From NCBI GenBank assembly GCA_964030785.1, contig OZ034970.1:2411911-2475910 (forward strand): DNA of 64,000 nucleotides. Reading direction: 5' to 3'. A program made the position numbers and the translations under genes. Below, piece after piece: positions 31,290 through 41,894 of this stretch. Origin of the DNA: Siderastrea siderea. Lineage: Eukaryota > Cnidaria > Anthozoa > Scleractinia > Rhizangiidae. The notes beneath the pieces were generated by a model. It was not told the origin of the DNA, searched no databases, and saw only the letters and a program-made list of their open reading frames with translations. Position 1 is the first letter of the stretch, and each line of letters begins with the position of its first letter.

Positions 31290-32386
31290 TCATCCCCACA
31301 AATTGCAAAGCATTCCTCCATTGACGCGCCACAATAAAAATAGGAAAAGCTCAAAAAGTAGAAATAACACACGCCACAAGAGGTCGGTGAGAGTCTGGGG
31401 AGCCTGTGCTAGAACTGAGGCTAGGGTTCTTACGTACCGTTCAAAACAGTCAGAGGACCATCGCTCCAAAACCTTAATCAGCCAAGGGGGTAAGTTGGCC
31501 GAGGCAGCTGTGGTAGCTGCGGCAATACGAAAACTGTGACCAACAAATTCGCTTGAAGTAAGCCCTACCTTTGAAATTGAAAGCCTGGTCTTACTTGTTA
31601 GTCTACCCCGAGTAAGGAAGGAACCAGATTGAAAAGTAAATAAGGGCCCTGTGGTGGGAAAGGGAGTACGGGACTCTAAGTAAGCCAACATGGCAGATAG
31701 AGGGCACAAATATGAATTTGCCCTCTCAATTACTATAGTCTGTCCTTTTCTAAAGGGATCTGTTTTGGAAACCTTTAATCGGACCAGCATATATTTAGGT
31801 GAAGACTTTGGCATGAACACTAAGTCTGAAAATGTAAGGTGACGTTCAGGATGGAAGTGAGAATCGCAGGTAAGTTCCCCAATACGAAGAAAACCGAAAA
31901 AGGCAAGTGTCGTAGCTGCCCAAACCATAAGGAGTCTTTGTTCGTGGTATATTTGACATTTAAGAGGTGGTAAAATAAATTTAATACATGCAATGTTATG
32001 GGTCTCCGGGTTTTGGAATTAACTCCCTGAGATTGCTTTATAACACGGAGAATGAGCTGTAAGCGAAGAAAAGCTGATAGGTGTAGCTCATAACCGTGAC
32101 TGGAATGGCAATGCTTTATGGCCGATTAGTAGTTTTTGATAGTACTGTGTTGAACTGAACGAGCCATGCATGCCGAAAAATTTATCAGGATATCCTCATT
32201 GATGGGCAAAGAGGGAGGGTGCGTTTGTGAGCAAAAGGAATAAAACCGTCGCGTGCCAGAACTGTAGGTTTTCTTAGTGTTCTGTGAAAGGGCCATCCCC
32301 AGGTAGAATTGGGCTTCTCCACTTAGAGATGGAGTAGGCAGGCTGGGATGGGGTCTGGAGATAGCTAGCTGACGAAAGCGCTCCAT
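31290..32386 (-). pseudogene. DIRS tyrosine recombinase (frameshifted)
   Basis: The N-terminal core-binding part is at 32386-32126 (SQNTKKTYSSGTRRFYSFC). The catalytic part is at 31928-31290 with FLRIGELT (catalytic Arg), GHSFRIAAATTAA (His-x-x-Arg) and ERYVRT (nucleophile Tyr). Between them, 32125-31929 reads in a different frame (a stretch like RPITLHVLNLF), so at least two frameshifts are needed to join them. In living DIRS elements this enzyme integrates circular cDNA. Confidence 0.8.
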
Positions 32387-32648
32387 CTGAAACCGAGAAA
32401 GAGAGTCCGAAATATTATTTTGTTCCCAGGGACATGTACTGCTTGAAAGTAGAAACTGTGTCTAAGGGTACAGAGGGTATGGTCCCTAACCAAGTCCATG
32501 ACCCTGGGGACTTTAGACTTCCGAGAATTAATGACCTCTACCACGCCTAAATTGTCACAATGGAACTTGATGCGCCTGGATGTCCACTGGTGCCTCCATA
32601 GATGGCAAGCAACAATGATAGCAAATAATTCTTGCCAAAGAATGCTTA

Positions 32649-35600
32649 ATTTTTTTTTTTTGTTTTTTTTATTTATTTGCAGAAACTTACGTTACAAACA
32701 GTAAAAAAAAAAAACAAACAAAAACAAACAAATAACACTAACAATACCTACACTACATACAAAAAAACCTACAGTATAGGTGCCCAAGTAGCATTGTATT
32801 TATAAAGCGTTTTGTTTGCTATGGCTACTTTACGTAAAACTTCTAATTTCGATTTCAGTCTTAAAAGAAAGCGATCAAAGCTCAGCTTGTCCTCGCAGAT
32901 ACAAGTTGCAAAAATATGGTATTTTGCAATAAGAAGAATGTAATTGAGCTCTCGCTCGTTGCTGGTGTTTTGGTGCCACCCAAATAAAATCGTACCTTCT
33001 GATAAAGTTATTTTTTCGAGAAATTTTTCGCTCCACCATTGAGTAAACTGTTCCCAAAAGATTGACGATTCCCTGCAACTATAGAACATATGAACAAGTG
33101 ATTGCCTCTCGGAATTGCAAATAGGGCAAATGTCGTCGTCTACTAGGCCAGCACGGAGTAGGCTGACACGAGTAGGCAGAATATTATGTATTATTTTGAA
33201 CTGGAAAGCAATTAGCTTTGCCTCTGTGGTAACCCGGAAAGGGAGTAAATAAATGTTGTGAATATTTTCTGTATTAAACCCGTATTTCAAAATTTTAGTT
33301 TCATTTGTTGGTGTCGCGGAACGTCTAGCAAGAATAGCATTATACGCCCCTCGAGTGGAGATGACTGTTGTTGATAGTGTGGTTTCAGAAGGGGAGCTCT
33401 GGGTACTGCGAGATGAATTTCGAATTGACATTTTCCAACTGATCGGGATAGCTCTGATGAGACCGTAATACATAGTGAATGGGTTGTTGACCTTGAATTT
33501 TTGTTTAAAGTCAGCTAGAGAGAGGAAATCTCGATTTTCATTTAACAGGTCCTTGACATGTATAATTTCCTTTTTAAACCAGGCGTTATAAAAAATCGGC
33601 TTTTGGTCAACCAGGATACTAGAGTTGTTCCAAATGATCTCATTTTCCGGGTTCTTTTCCTCAAAGGAGGTTAAATGTTTATATTCTTGCCAATACTTTA
33701 GTACGGAATGATAGAAAGCAGGGAGTTTTCGTAGGTCGAGTAGCTTAGTGTCGTAACGGCACTTTGTTAAAAACGAAAGACCACCATAATGACTTGTTGC
33801 TTGTTCGGGAATTGTTTTCCAGGAAGCATCGCTTTGTTCATGTATTCTTTTAATCCAAGCGATTTTCAGAGCTTTCTCCATTATTTCGAAGTCTAACATC
33901 TTTAATCCACCATGATTCTTTTCGGCAATGATCGTCTTCTTTTTAATTTTTGCGGTTTTACCTTCCCATATGAAGTTAAAGATAAGCTTGTTAACTCTCT
34001 CTGCAAAATGCTCTGGAATGGATAAAACGGATGTACCATATATGAGTTTAGCTACTCCCAGGGTTTTCACGATTTTTATTCTACCGATCAAAGTAAGGTT
34101 TCTTCTTCTCCAGGCATTAAGTATTGTTTCTAAATTGCGAGCCTTTTCTTCGAAGTTTAACTTATTCGCCTGTTGTTCGTCGTAAGAGAAGTGCACACCA
34201 AGGGCGTGCACAGGCTCCCTCGGCCATTTGAAATTATAAGGAGTTTCCTTGTTGTTTCGCCAGGAACCTAGCCACAACGCCTCTGTTTTGGTGGTATTAA
34301 TTTCCAGTCCACAATTCATTTTGAATTCTTCTAAGAGTTTTAGAAGCTGCGTTACCGACTCACGGTCACGCACGAAGACTGTGGTATCATCAGCGTATTG
34401 CGTAACTTTAATTTCCTTTTGTTCTACTTCGATGCCGTTGATTGTGTGGTCATTTTTTAACGCTCTGGCAAATAATTCAATTCCGATTACGAATAAAAGA
34501 CCAGATAACGGACAACCTTGTCTTACTCCTCGTTGCAGGAGGAAGAATTCAGATGCATGACCATTGTTTAGGACACAACTGGACACTTGATTATATAATA
34601 CGGTGAACCAATTTAATAGGTCCGGTCCAAAATTGAAAAGTTTTAGAGCAGCGTTGATGTAATTCCATTCAATTGTATCGAAAGCTTTTCGGAAGTCCAA
34701 AAATATTGCGACGCCTGGTTTATCCAACATTTTTGTGTAAAACATGAGGTCTTGAATAAGCCTTATATTTTCACCGATGTAACGACCCTTGACGTATCCG
34801 GTTTGGTCAGGGTTGATAATGTTAGGTAGTACTTTTTCTAGTCTCTTCGCAATTGCTTTAGTCAAAATTTTATAATCCACGTTGAGGAGTGAAATTGGTC
34901 TAAGATTTTCTAGGAGCGTTTTATCTTTATTTTTTTTAGGAATGAGAGAGATAATTCCGCGTCGCTGACTTATTGACAGTGATCCATTCTGGAAAGCGTA
35001 ATTGAAACTAGAAGTCATTTCGGTTTTTAGTTCTGGCCAAAAGAACTTATAAAACTCCGCTGTAAATCCATCAGTGCCAGGAGATTTATTATTCTTAAAC
35101 TCTTTAATAGCGTTGAAACACTCGTTTTCTGAGAGGAGGCCTTCACACGACTCTTTTTCTTCTTGCGATAATGGTGATACGTTCTCGGGATTGAAAAACT
35201 TGGAAGCGAGGAAGATGCTGTTGTCTATGTTTTGGGATTTGTAAAGTGATTCGTAAAAACGTTTCTCTTCTTGTAAAATCTCAAACTGATTTTTTGTGTA
35301 CTTATTTTCACCAAGTTTCAATTTTGTCACCGTTTTCCTATAGTGGTTTCGCTTTTCAAGGTTAAAGAAATATCTGGTGTTACGTTCACCATGTTCATGC
35401 CATCGTGCTTTACTTCTGAGAATAGCGCCTTTTGTCTTATGATGCATTATGTTCTGTAGACGTAAATTAGTCGCGTAAAGCTCATTTAGTATTCGTTTGT
35501 CCTTCGGATTCTTTCCGGATTCTAACAACAGCTTTTCTGCTTTCTTTTTTAGCACCATTTCTTCATTTTCGCGTTTCTTTGCTTTCATCTTGGAATATTT

Positions 35601-36668
35601 AATTGTAAAACCCCGGATTTCCATTTTAATTAGGTCCCATTTTAGCCCTAAATCTTCAATAGCAGAGTTTTTTTCTTTATAATCCTTTATATTTTCTTGA
35701 AGAATGGTAACGTACTCGGAGTCTTGTAGTAATGAGTTATTAAATTTCCAGAAGCCCGGGCCTCTATCTTGCTTTAGATCCTCTGATTTGAGATGTAGTG
35801 TGATTGCAGAGTGATCGGTTTCTGGAGAATTCAAGATTGTACAGGATGTTACTAGGCTGTTGAGATCGTTAGAAATGAGAAAGTAGTCAAGTCGGCATTG
35901 GATTTTAAGCGCTTTGTTTCTCCAAGTAAAACATTCCGTATTTGGGTTTAAGTTGCGCCAGATATCAGTTAAGTTGTAGACATGCATGATTCGTTCAATT
36001 TCCTTAATTACCGGAGTTTTCTTTGACACTGGGTTTCCACCTTTCTTGTCTTTGTCAGCCAAAGCGCAATTAAAATCCCCGGCAATTATAATGTTCTCCT
36101 GTGCAAATTCCTGTAGACGATCATGCAGGTCTTTAAAAAAAACGAGTTGTTGATTAAGATCGTTTGGGGCGTAAATATTCACAAGTATTAAATGGGTTTC
36201 GTCAACGATTACGTCTAAAATGATGTATCTACCGTTTTTGTCGGAAATCATTTTTTCTAATTTGAAGTCTAATTTCGGGTTTATAAGTGTCATGACACCT
36301 TTGCTGTGAGTTGAGCCATGGCTAAAGAAAATTCTCCCGCCCCATTCAGCTTCCCATATGTTGGCACATTCTTTGGAACTATACGTTTCCTGCAGGAATG
36401 TGAAATGGTTATTTTGGTTGTGCACCCATCGGAAGATGGAGCGTCGTTTTATCGACTTATTAAGACCTCTCACATTTAACGATTCGCACTTAACATTTAT
36501 ATCCTCGCGCAGATTCATTATTTATGTACGTGAAAAACAAAAATGTAACGCTCAGGAGAATGCGATTGGCTGAGACTTTGAAAGCTTCATTAGACGTGCG
36601 ATATACAAAACTAGCATAATTTGTAGTGTAATGTAAACATACTAAGAATAATATTGAGCTTGATAGCA
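32649..36668 (-). mobile_element. L1-type LINE inserted in the DIRS element, 17-bp target duplication
   Basis: TTGCCAAAGAATGCTTA occurs at 32632-32648 and 36669-36685, exactly bounding the insert. The 3' end, at the left, is A-rich on the minus strand (32649-32670), the tail expected of target-primed reverse transcription. Only about 150 bases precede ORF2, so ORF1 is absent. With the insert removed, the DIRS RNase H reading (ILWQ then ELFAIIVAC) closes up, which confirms the boundaries. Confidence 0.92.
32769..36518 (-). CDS. L1-type LINE ORF2 protein: APE endonuclease, reverse transcriptase, Cys-rich end
   Basis: An uninterrupted 1249-codon frame. The N-terminus is an apurinic-type endonuclease: FLQETYSS (catalytic Glu), IIAGDFNCAL and ETDHSAITLHLK (Asp-His). 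The RT follows with PISLLNVDYKILTKAIAKRL, GVAIFLDFRKAFDTIEW, GVRQGCPLSGLLF and VTQYADDTTVFV (catalytic YADD). Near the C-terminus is CPICNSERQSLVHMFYSC, the CCHC cluster of L1-type ORF2. Nothing catalytic appears missing, so it may still supply activity to itself or to others. The start is ATG 36518, just before a typical LNVRGLNK opening. Copy age looks young given the intact frame and perfect target duplication. Confidence 0.9.
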   Translation of the reverse strand: MNLREDINVKCESLNVRGLNKSIKRRSIFRWVHNQNNHFTFLQETYSSKECANIWEAEWGGRIFFSHGSTHSKGVMTLINPKLDFKLEKMISDKNGRYIILDVIVDETHLILVNIYAPNDLNQQLVFFKDLHDRLQEFAQENIIIAGDFNCALADKDKKGGNPVSKKTPVIKEIERIMHVYNLTDIWRNLNPNTECFTWRNKALKIQCRLDYFLISNDLNSLVTSCTILNSPETDHSAITLHLKSEDLKQDRGPGFWKFNNSLLQDSEYVTILQENIKDYKEKNSAIEDLGLKWDLIKMEIRGFTIKYSKMKAKKRENEEMVLKKKAEKLLLESGKNPKDKRILNELYATNLRLQNIMHHKTKGAILRSKARWHEHGERNTRYFFNLEKRNHYRKTVTKLKLGENKYTKNQFEILQEEKRFYESLYKSQNIDNSIFLASKFFNPENVSPLSQEEKESCEGLLSENECFNAIKEFKNNKSPGTDGFTAEFYKFFWPELKTEMTSSFNYAFQNGSLSISQRRGIISLIPKKNKDKTLLENLRPISLLNVDYKILTKAIAKRLEKVLPNIINPDQTGYVKGRYIGENIRLIQDLMFYTKMLDKPGVAIFLDFRKAFDTIEWNYINAALKLFNFGPDLLNWFTVLYNQVSSCVLNNGHASEFFLLQRGVRQGCPLSGLLFVIGIELFARALKNDHTINGIEVEQKEIKVTQYADDTTVFVRDRESVTQLLKLLEEFKMNCGLEINTTKTEALWLGSWRNNKETPYNFKWPREPVHALGVHFSYDEQQANKLNFEEKARNLETILNAWRRRNLTLIGRIKIVKTLGVAKLIYGTSVLSIPEHFAERVNKLIFNFIWEGKTAKIKKKTIIAEKNHGGLKMLDFEIMEKALKIAWIKRIHEQSDASWKTIPEQATSHYGGLSFLTKCRYDTKLLDLRKLPAFYHSVLKYWQEYKHLTSFEEKNPENEIIWNNSSILVDQKPIFYNAWFKKEIIHVKDLLNENRDFLSLADFKQKFKVNNPFTMYYGLIRAIPISWKMSIRNSSRSTQSSPSETTLSTTVISTRGAYNAILARRSATPTNETKILKYGFNTENIHNIYLLPFRVTTEAKLIAFQFKIIHNILPTRVSLLRAGLVDDDICPICNSERQSLVHMFYSCRESSIFWEQFTQWWSEKFLEKITLSEGTILFGWHQNTSNERELNYILLIAKYHIFATCICEDKLSFDRFLLRLKSKLEVLRKVAIANKTLYKYNATWAPIL

Positions 36669-37931
36669 TTGCCAAAGAATGCTTATGCCAGGAGATTCTA
36701 AATGTTGGTGGGGTAACTACTTGCCCTGAAACCAACGAGTTTGAAAAAATCCCCCATAACCAATGGAGCTAGAGGCGTCTGTAAAGAGAGAGTGGGTCTC
36801 AGAAGTGTCCCACTGGGGAAACAAGAACAACCCTATACCATTCCACTGTTCAATGAACAAGCTCCACATATCAATATCTTTGTAGAAACCTGATTGTAAG
36901 CCTAATGGGGTGATGGGGTCTTTTAACACCTTGGCTAAGGCCAATCATTCTTTGCAAAAAGGGGCGTCATGAGGGAATCACCTTACATGCAAAATTTAGA
37001 GTACTGATCAGAGATTGAAGCTCCTGCAGGGTTGTTGATCGCTTAGTTCGGAACTCGCTGAGGGCTGTTTTGATCCACTCAATCTTGTCCTCTGGAAGTC
37101 TGGCTTGCATTGTATGTGATTCTAGAATAATTCCCATGAACTGAAGAACTTTGTTGAAATGTTGAAATGCTTCTGAAATGGGGATGTTAAGGTTTTTGAA
37201 GGACAAGATCATGCTAGATAGACTTGCCTGGCAAAGGGAATTGAAAGGTGCAGTGGGGGCAGGAGGTTCAATTATAAGGAAGTCATCCAAGATGTGGCAT
37301 ACAAAGGAGATTGCACAGTTGTTTTGCAATATCCACTCAATGGCGTCAGATTGAAAATAAAAGGTGCCGAACGGAGTCCGATGAGGAGGACTTTATCAAA
37401 GGAGTAAAAGCCATTCCAGGACATGCCCAAAAGTTCCCAATCTCTGGGATGAACGGGAAAGAGCCGAAATGCTGATTCTATGTCAGTTTTGGCCATGGAA
37501 CAGTCAGAACCGAACCTTTGGATAGCTGAAATTGCTTTATCAATTGTGATGTATTGAAGGGAAAAATCATCCTTGTCGATAAAATGGTTTATGCTGGAGT
37601 TCCCTGATTTGGGGAAGGACAGATGGAATATTGCTCGAAACTTGTCTGAATGTTTTTTTAGGAACAAGACCAATCGGCGAAACTTGGAAATTCTCAAATG
37701 GGGGGGAACGGAAGGGACCCGCAGTACGCCCTTTAGCCACTTCCTCAGCTAAATTTGAGGAGGCAGTAGGTAAATTCTTTGAAAAAAGAAACTGTCTAGG
37801 ACCGGAGTAGTCGATCCTAGCCCCTTCCCTCAGCTCAAAGCACAGTTTATTAACAAATTCCCTGTTGGGGTGGTTTTGGAGAGCACAGTGTAGATTAAAG
37901 ACATTTACTGGAGTGACTACACCCCCCAAAA

Positions 37932-39211
37932 TTACTTGCCGCGGTGGCGGGAGCTATGGTGTTTGCTGCTGGAATTCCCAGCCCGTGGGGGTGGCTGCTT
38001 ATCAGATTCGGAGGGGATGGGGCACCTGATCCCGGGGTGGTCCCTTCCACAACCTGGCTTGTTGCACTTATGTGCATAGGGGCAGGGATTCCTGGCACAT
38101 GAGAAACCCTTGTTGAAGTTGTGACAAGTACGATATTCGTTCCCTCTAACTGTACTTGGCATGGATGAGGGTCCTGACTGGAAAACAACAAGCTCTTCCT
38201 TCATAAGTGAAGGGGCAACAGTAAACGCTTTAAGCCATAATTGGCTGTCTATGACCGACCACTTAATGGACTTGTTAGCAGCAGCCTTTTGGCGAAACTT
38301 GACGTTGTAAACACACCAGCCCAGGCCCCTGTGACATTTAGCTGCGTAACGAATTAAAGACAAGTATTCTACTAATTCTGCAGCACGAGTTGGGTGCTTG
38401 CTAATGATAACACTCATATAAGCTGTAAAAGCCGAGGTCCGTTCCTCTATGTTAGTTATTGAAGTGGCCTTAGCCTTATTTACCCTAATAACAGAGTTCT
38501 CAAGAGCCAGAGTGAGGGCTCGTCATGGAGAGGTTGTAGCGAATTAGGGTTCTTTGGCAATAATTTGGAAAGTTCCATAAACTCACCCGAGTGGATCTCC
38601 TTCACAAGCTTGAGTGGGAGTTCGTGTACAGGATCCAAAGTCTGCTGGGATGCAGAGGAAATATTGCTGGTATCGGTCCCGCTTGCGCCATCAACAGCGA
38701 AGGAATTTAGGGTTTCCTGGACCGCAGAAGAAACGTTGCCCTCACTCGACGCGTTTCTCTTTGGGACAACAGCTGGAGAAGACGAAGAACCAGTGAAGGC
38801 GTTCACTGCAGCTTGGGCAGCTGCGGTCGCTGTCTGTTCGATCGTCTCGTTTATGGTGGCTTGGACCAAGGACTTAACTTGAGTCAACTGGCTCTCGGAC
38901 AGCATTTTTTCATCCGAAGAGTTGCGGTTCAGCAGAACCTGGACCTATTGTTGCAATTGCTGAAATTGTTGCTGGAGTTCTGTGTTGTCGCCGCCATTTT
39001 GGACATGGGGTGTGGCGCCAATAGAGTGTGCATTTCGTCGGGCTTCTTTTAGCTGTTCGACGAGCACGGAGCGTGTTCCGGCGGCAGGAAGGCTCAATTG
39101 ATTGTACAAAGTACGGAAGTCTTTCACGAACAGGCTGTCCAGGACGAGGTCAGCTGGGATATTGACCGGTTCGCCAGCCGCTAAACGTCGTGTCTGCCGT
39201 GTGGGCGGCAT
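37932..39211 (-). pseudogene. DIRS-associated gag-like protein with CCCH-type finger
   Basis: It opens with a basic MPPTRQTRRLAAG segment and a SAP-like helix pair (DFRTLYNQLSLPAAGTRSVL). A Gln-rich stretch ends at an in-frame stop near 38945. Sequence continues as an Ala/Ser-rich region, then after a frameshift near 38510 as SAFTAYMSVIISKHP. It ends with a Cys/His cluster (CHNFNKGFSCARNPCPYAH, then CNKPGCGRDH) and a basic tail. This resembles the nucleocapsid-like protein upstream of cnidarian DIRS pol genes. It is broken by one stop and one frameshift. Confidence 0.65.
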
Positions 39212-40866
39212 TAGAACTGAAGCTGTTCGAGCTTCACCCGCAGAAGAAAGCACCGGGATACGAACCTGGAACCTCCAAGGCGAAAGGCGAGAACTAATCC
39301 GCAACGCCACAACAGAATTTGAAAAGAAAACTTCGAGATGTTGTGGTTTGGTCTGCTTTGGTCGTGAAGAAAAAACCGAGTGACGAAGTACATGGGAATG
39401 CAAGCTAAGGAACATTGCACAGTACCATGTGATTGGTCAAATAAACAATGAAGAGTTCATAGGGTTCAGCTCACGTGAGGTTGCACGTGAAAATCACTGA
39501 ACATAGGACAAAGCTCAAACAAGAGTTCTTGATTAACTAAAATTTATTTCCGGTGATCAATAAATTATGATTATTAACATAGGAGAGGTATAAATGAATA
39601 TATTTCATTCTGATTCATTCTGAAATAAAACAAAACTTACTTGTTCAGAGCTTGATTATGATTCAGTTTTGGAAAGAATCCATCACATTGCTTTGTACAA
39701 ACATACTGACAGATGTTTGATAATTATAGAACAATCCATCACGGTCTTTTGTACAAAAAATACTAGCAGATTTGTGATAATTATAGATGTTGCTGTCAAC
39801 ATACAGGTCAAATTGTTTCCCGAAAATGAAAGATTATTTCTCTAAACAGTTTCCACCCAGGAAAGTTGTCTTTCTTATGCGCCGTCAAACATTTTTCTTC
39901 CACAAGAATGGTGAAGCCAAAATACTAATCACTTGACTAACTTTGTCTTATTGCTAACTGGAGCAAAAAATATTCAACAGAAAAGTTTTCATACAACACA
40001 ACACGTAACATCAGCTGAGGCTTAAGAATTAGCGTTGATGAAAAAAAAAAGGAAAGAGAATCTAACTATCAAATTTTATGGCCTGCTTTGATATGCAAAG
40101 ATAACATCAATACAACCTTTCAGTTCCGGTTGATTTACATATTTTTTACCCTTAATAACTTTTTAATTTGTCAAACTGATTTGCGCAGCGGGACTGCTTA
40201 AATATTTTACAACAGACTGAACCATTTTTTGAATAAGCCAGAATTTTGCCTGTATCTCTACAGCTCAAGTTTAAAACACTGTTCACTCGATCGGTACGGT
40301 TTAGGTTATCTGTTAACATTTTTGGCCTTCCTTTCTTTCTTTTTTTTTTTTTGGTCCTTCCTTATTTTTTTGGCCTCAAATTTTCTGCTTCCTGAGTTCT
40401 GAAGTGGTCGCAACTTAAACTTGAATGCCTTCTTTGGCTAGTATTTTGGGAAGAAATGTTTCAAAACATGATATATATCGATCTTATCAGTACATTTTTA
40501 TGTTAGTAATACGTCGTGTTTCAGCCGCGGAAAATGTACTTTCGGTGCCAACAAAGTCGACATTGACCTGGTGACATAAGCTAAAAAATAACAAGGCGCA
40601 CTTTAAGAGGTAAATTGTTTGTTGCCGCATCAGTAAGCTGACGTACTGAAACGTTTTACTGCTTACATTGCAAGAAAATAGCACACAAATGCAGCAAGAC
40701 ATACATTTGGGCTTTTAATCTATGTTGCTGGACGAGTTTTATTGCTGAGTTTATTCAGCCGCTATCTTCATAAGACGGCAGGTGACTTCTGGGCAGAGTA
40801 CAAACGATCTAAGAGGGTAGGAGGCTAATGCAAACCTCAAGAAAAAGTTAAATTAACGTTTTTACT

Positions 40867-40899
<33 letters not shown>

Positions 40900-40918
40900 A
40901 AAAAAGAAAGAAAAGAAA

Positions 40919-40992
<74 letters not shown>

Positions 40993-41007
40993 AAAAAAGA
41001 AAAAACC
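40867..41007. repeat. (GAAA)n microsatellite
   Basis: About 33 tetranucleotide units with minor interruptions. It produces the poly-FLSFFLSF minus-strand ORF. Confidence 0.95.
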
Positions 41008-41037
41008 AGCGGTTTGCAAATTGGTCTAATTCAAAAC

Positions 41038-41125
41038 AATTATGAAATGATGAATATATGAATATCTTATATTTGAACTGCAGGATGAAGGATGAAATGT
41101 AAAGAAGACCATCGCAGTTATATCT
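41038..41125. repeat. Diverged partial unit of the 247-bp tandem repeat
   Basis: It shares ATATTTGAACTGC, GGATGAA and GTAAAGAAGA-C-ATCGCAGTTAT-type strings in the same order with the array at 4585-5464, but lacks the tRNA-like block. It shows the family is dispersed and not local to copy A. Confidence 0.65.
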
Positions 41126-41626
41126 ATCACATTGTACTTTTAAGACTCATTTATTATTAATTAACTAGGTTTACGCCTGTTTTTTTGTCACGAGAACCGT
41201 TTGCTCTATTAACTGTTTGCTGTTGGCTAAATTTCGTGACTCATGTCATCTGGTGACGAACCAAGTTTAAACGTTTTGAAAAGATAAGGCCGAGGACCGG
41301 GGCCAGAGCCTGTTCGTACTGAGGCGCTCTTTCACCCCACCCCACCCCCTCTTTTCCTTTTTCCCCCTGCCCCAATGCCCAACAGATCTCTTTTACTGCT
41401 CTTTCACGAATATTGACGCAGCCTCTTCAGGAAATACTGACTAAAGGGAGCCCAGCCTTTTGCCAGGTCGAGGAACTAACATCCTACTGTACATAGGAGA
41501 AAAATATTACAATTTTCAACTGCAAGTCCTTGTGATCAAACGATTTTCACTTAATACTGCTGCCCTATTTTTTGTGATTTTAAACAACTTCATTTAATTA
41601 CTTATATCTATTACTATAATATCGGC

Positions 41627-41800
41627 AGCATGGCCGAATGTTCAGGGCAGCGGACTTGAAGACCGAGGTCCCTGGTTCAATTTTCACTCTGATCACTAGC
41701 ATGGATTTCTTTCTTAGTAGCTCCGAGTTAAACTCGTTAACTACTCAGTTAACAATTGGTTGATTTGCCGAATTAGTTTTATTTCTCTAGGGAGTAGTCA
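41627..41800 (+). mobile_element. Degenerate tRNA-Ser-derived SINE
   Basis: The head reads GGCAGCATGGCCGAATGTTC (A box), then GGACTTGAAGACC (a Ser TGA anticodon arm) and GGTTCAATTTTCAC (B box), with too short a variable arm for a real tRNA-Ser. The tail contains CCGAGTTAAACTCG and TTAACAATTGGTTG, matching a SINE type I recall as frequent in corals. Confidence 0.55.
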
Positions 41801-41894
41801 AGTATGTAATTAAATGAAACTTAGTCACAAAATCTACTAAAAGGGATTGCCTAATTATTGTTGTTATTATTGATATCCCTCGACCAGGAAAGTC

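Larger units (their letters stand above)
32400..37929 (-). pseudogene. DIRS reverse transcriptase-RNase H, frameshifted and split by the LINE
   Basis: The RT starts at 37929 (NREFVNKLCFELREGARIDY, then VSPIGLVPKK). It shifts frame near 37680 (TDIESAFRLFPVHPRDWELL) and again near 37330, where the catalytic block reads CHILDDFLII. RNase H begins with LFTDASSSIGYGGFF (around 36790), is cut by the LINE, and resumes at 32631 with ELFAIIVACHLW, KFHCDN and VPGNKIISDSLSR. At least two frameshifts and a stop after FQGK make it inactive. The coordinates include the nested LINE. Confidence 0.78.
31250..39211 (-). mobile_element. Decayed DIRS-type tyrosine-recombinase retrotransposon, split by a LINE
   Basis: Read on the minus strand the order is gag-like gene (39211-37932), RT-RNase H (37929-36686 and 32631-32400), then tyrosine recombinase (32386-31290). 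That is the DIRS layout; the recombinase replaces the integrase of LTR elements. The interior is interrupted by a younger LINE at 32649-36668. Several frameshifts and stops show it is inactive. The outer termini were not resolved; the left boundary is approximate. Confidence 0.75.
39212..41880. other. Intergenic stretch between the DIRS element and gene copy C
   Basis: It contains a possible tRNA-like B box (GGTTCGTATCC, minus strand, near 39253-39263), a GAAA microsatellite, a partial 247-bp-type unit and a tRNA-Ser-like SINE. No host gene was seen. Confidence 0.5.

Noticed and set aside
39247..39314. tRNA-like sequence (minus strand, B box GGTTCGTATCC) at the start of the DIRS gag region
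   Set aside because: No A box or pairing acceptor could be drawn.
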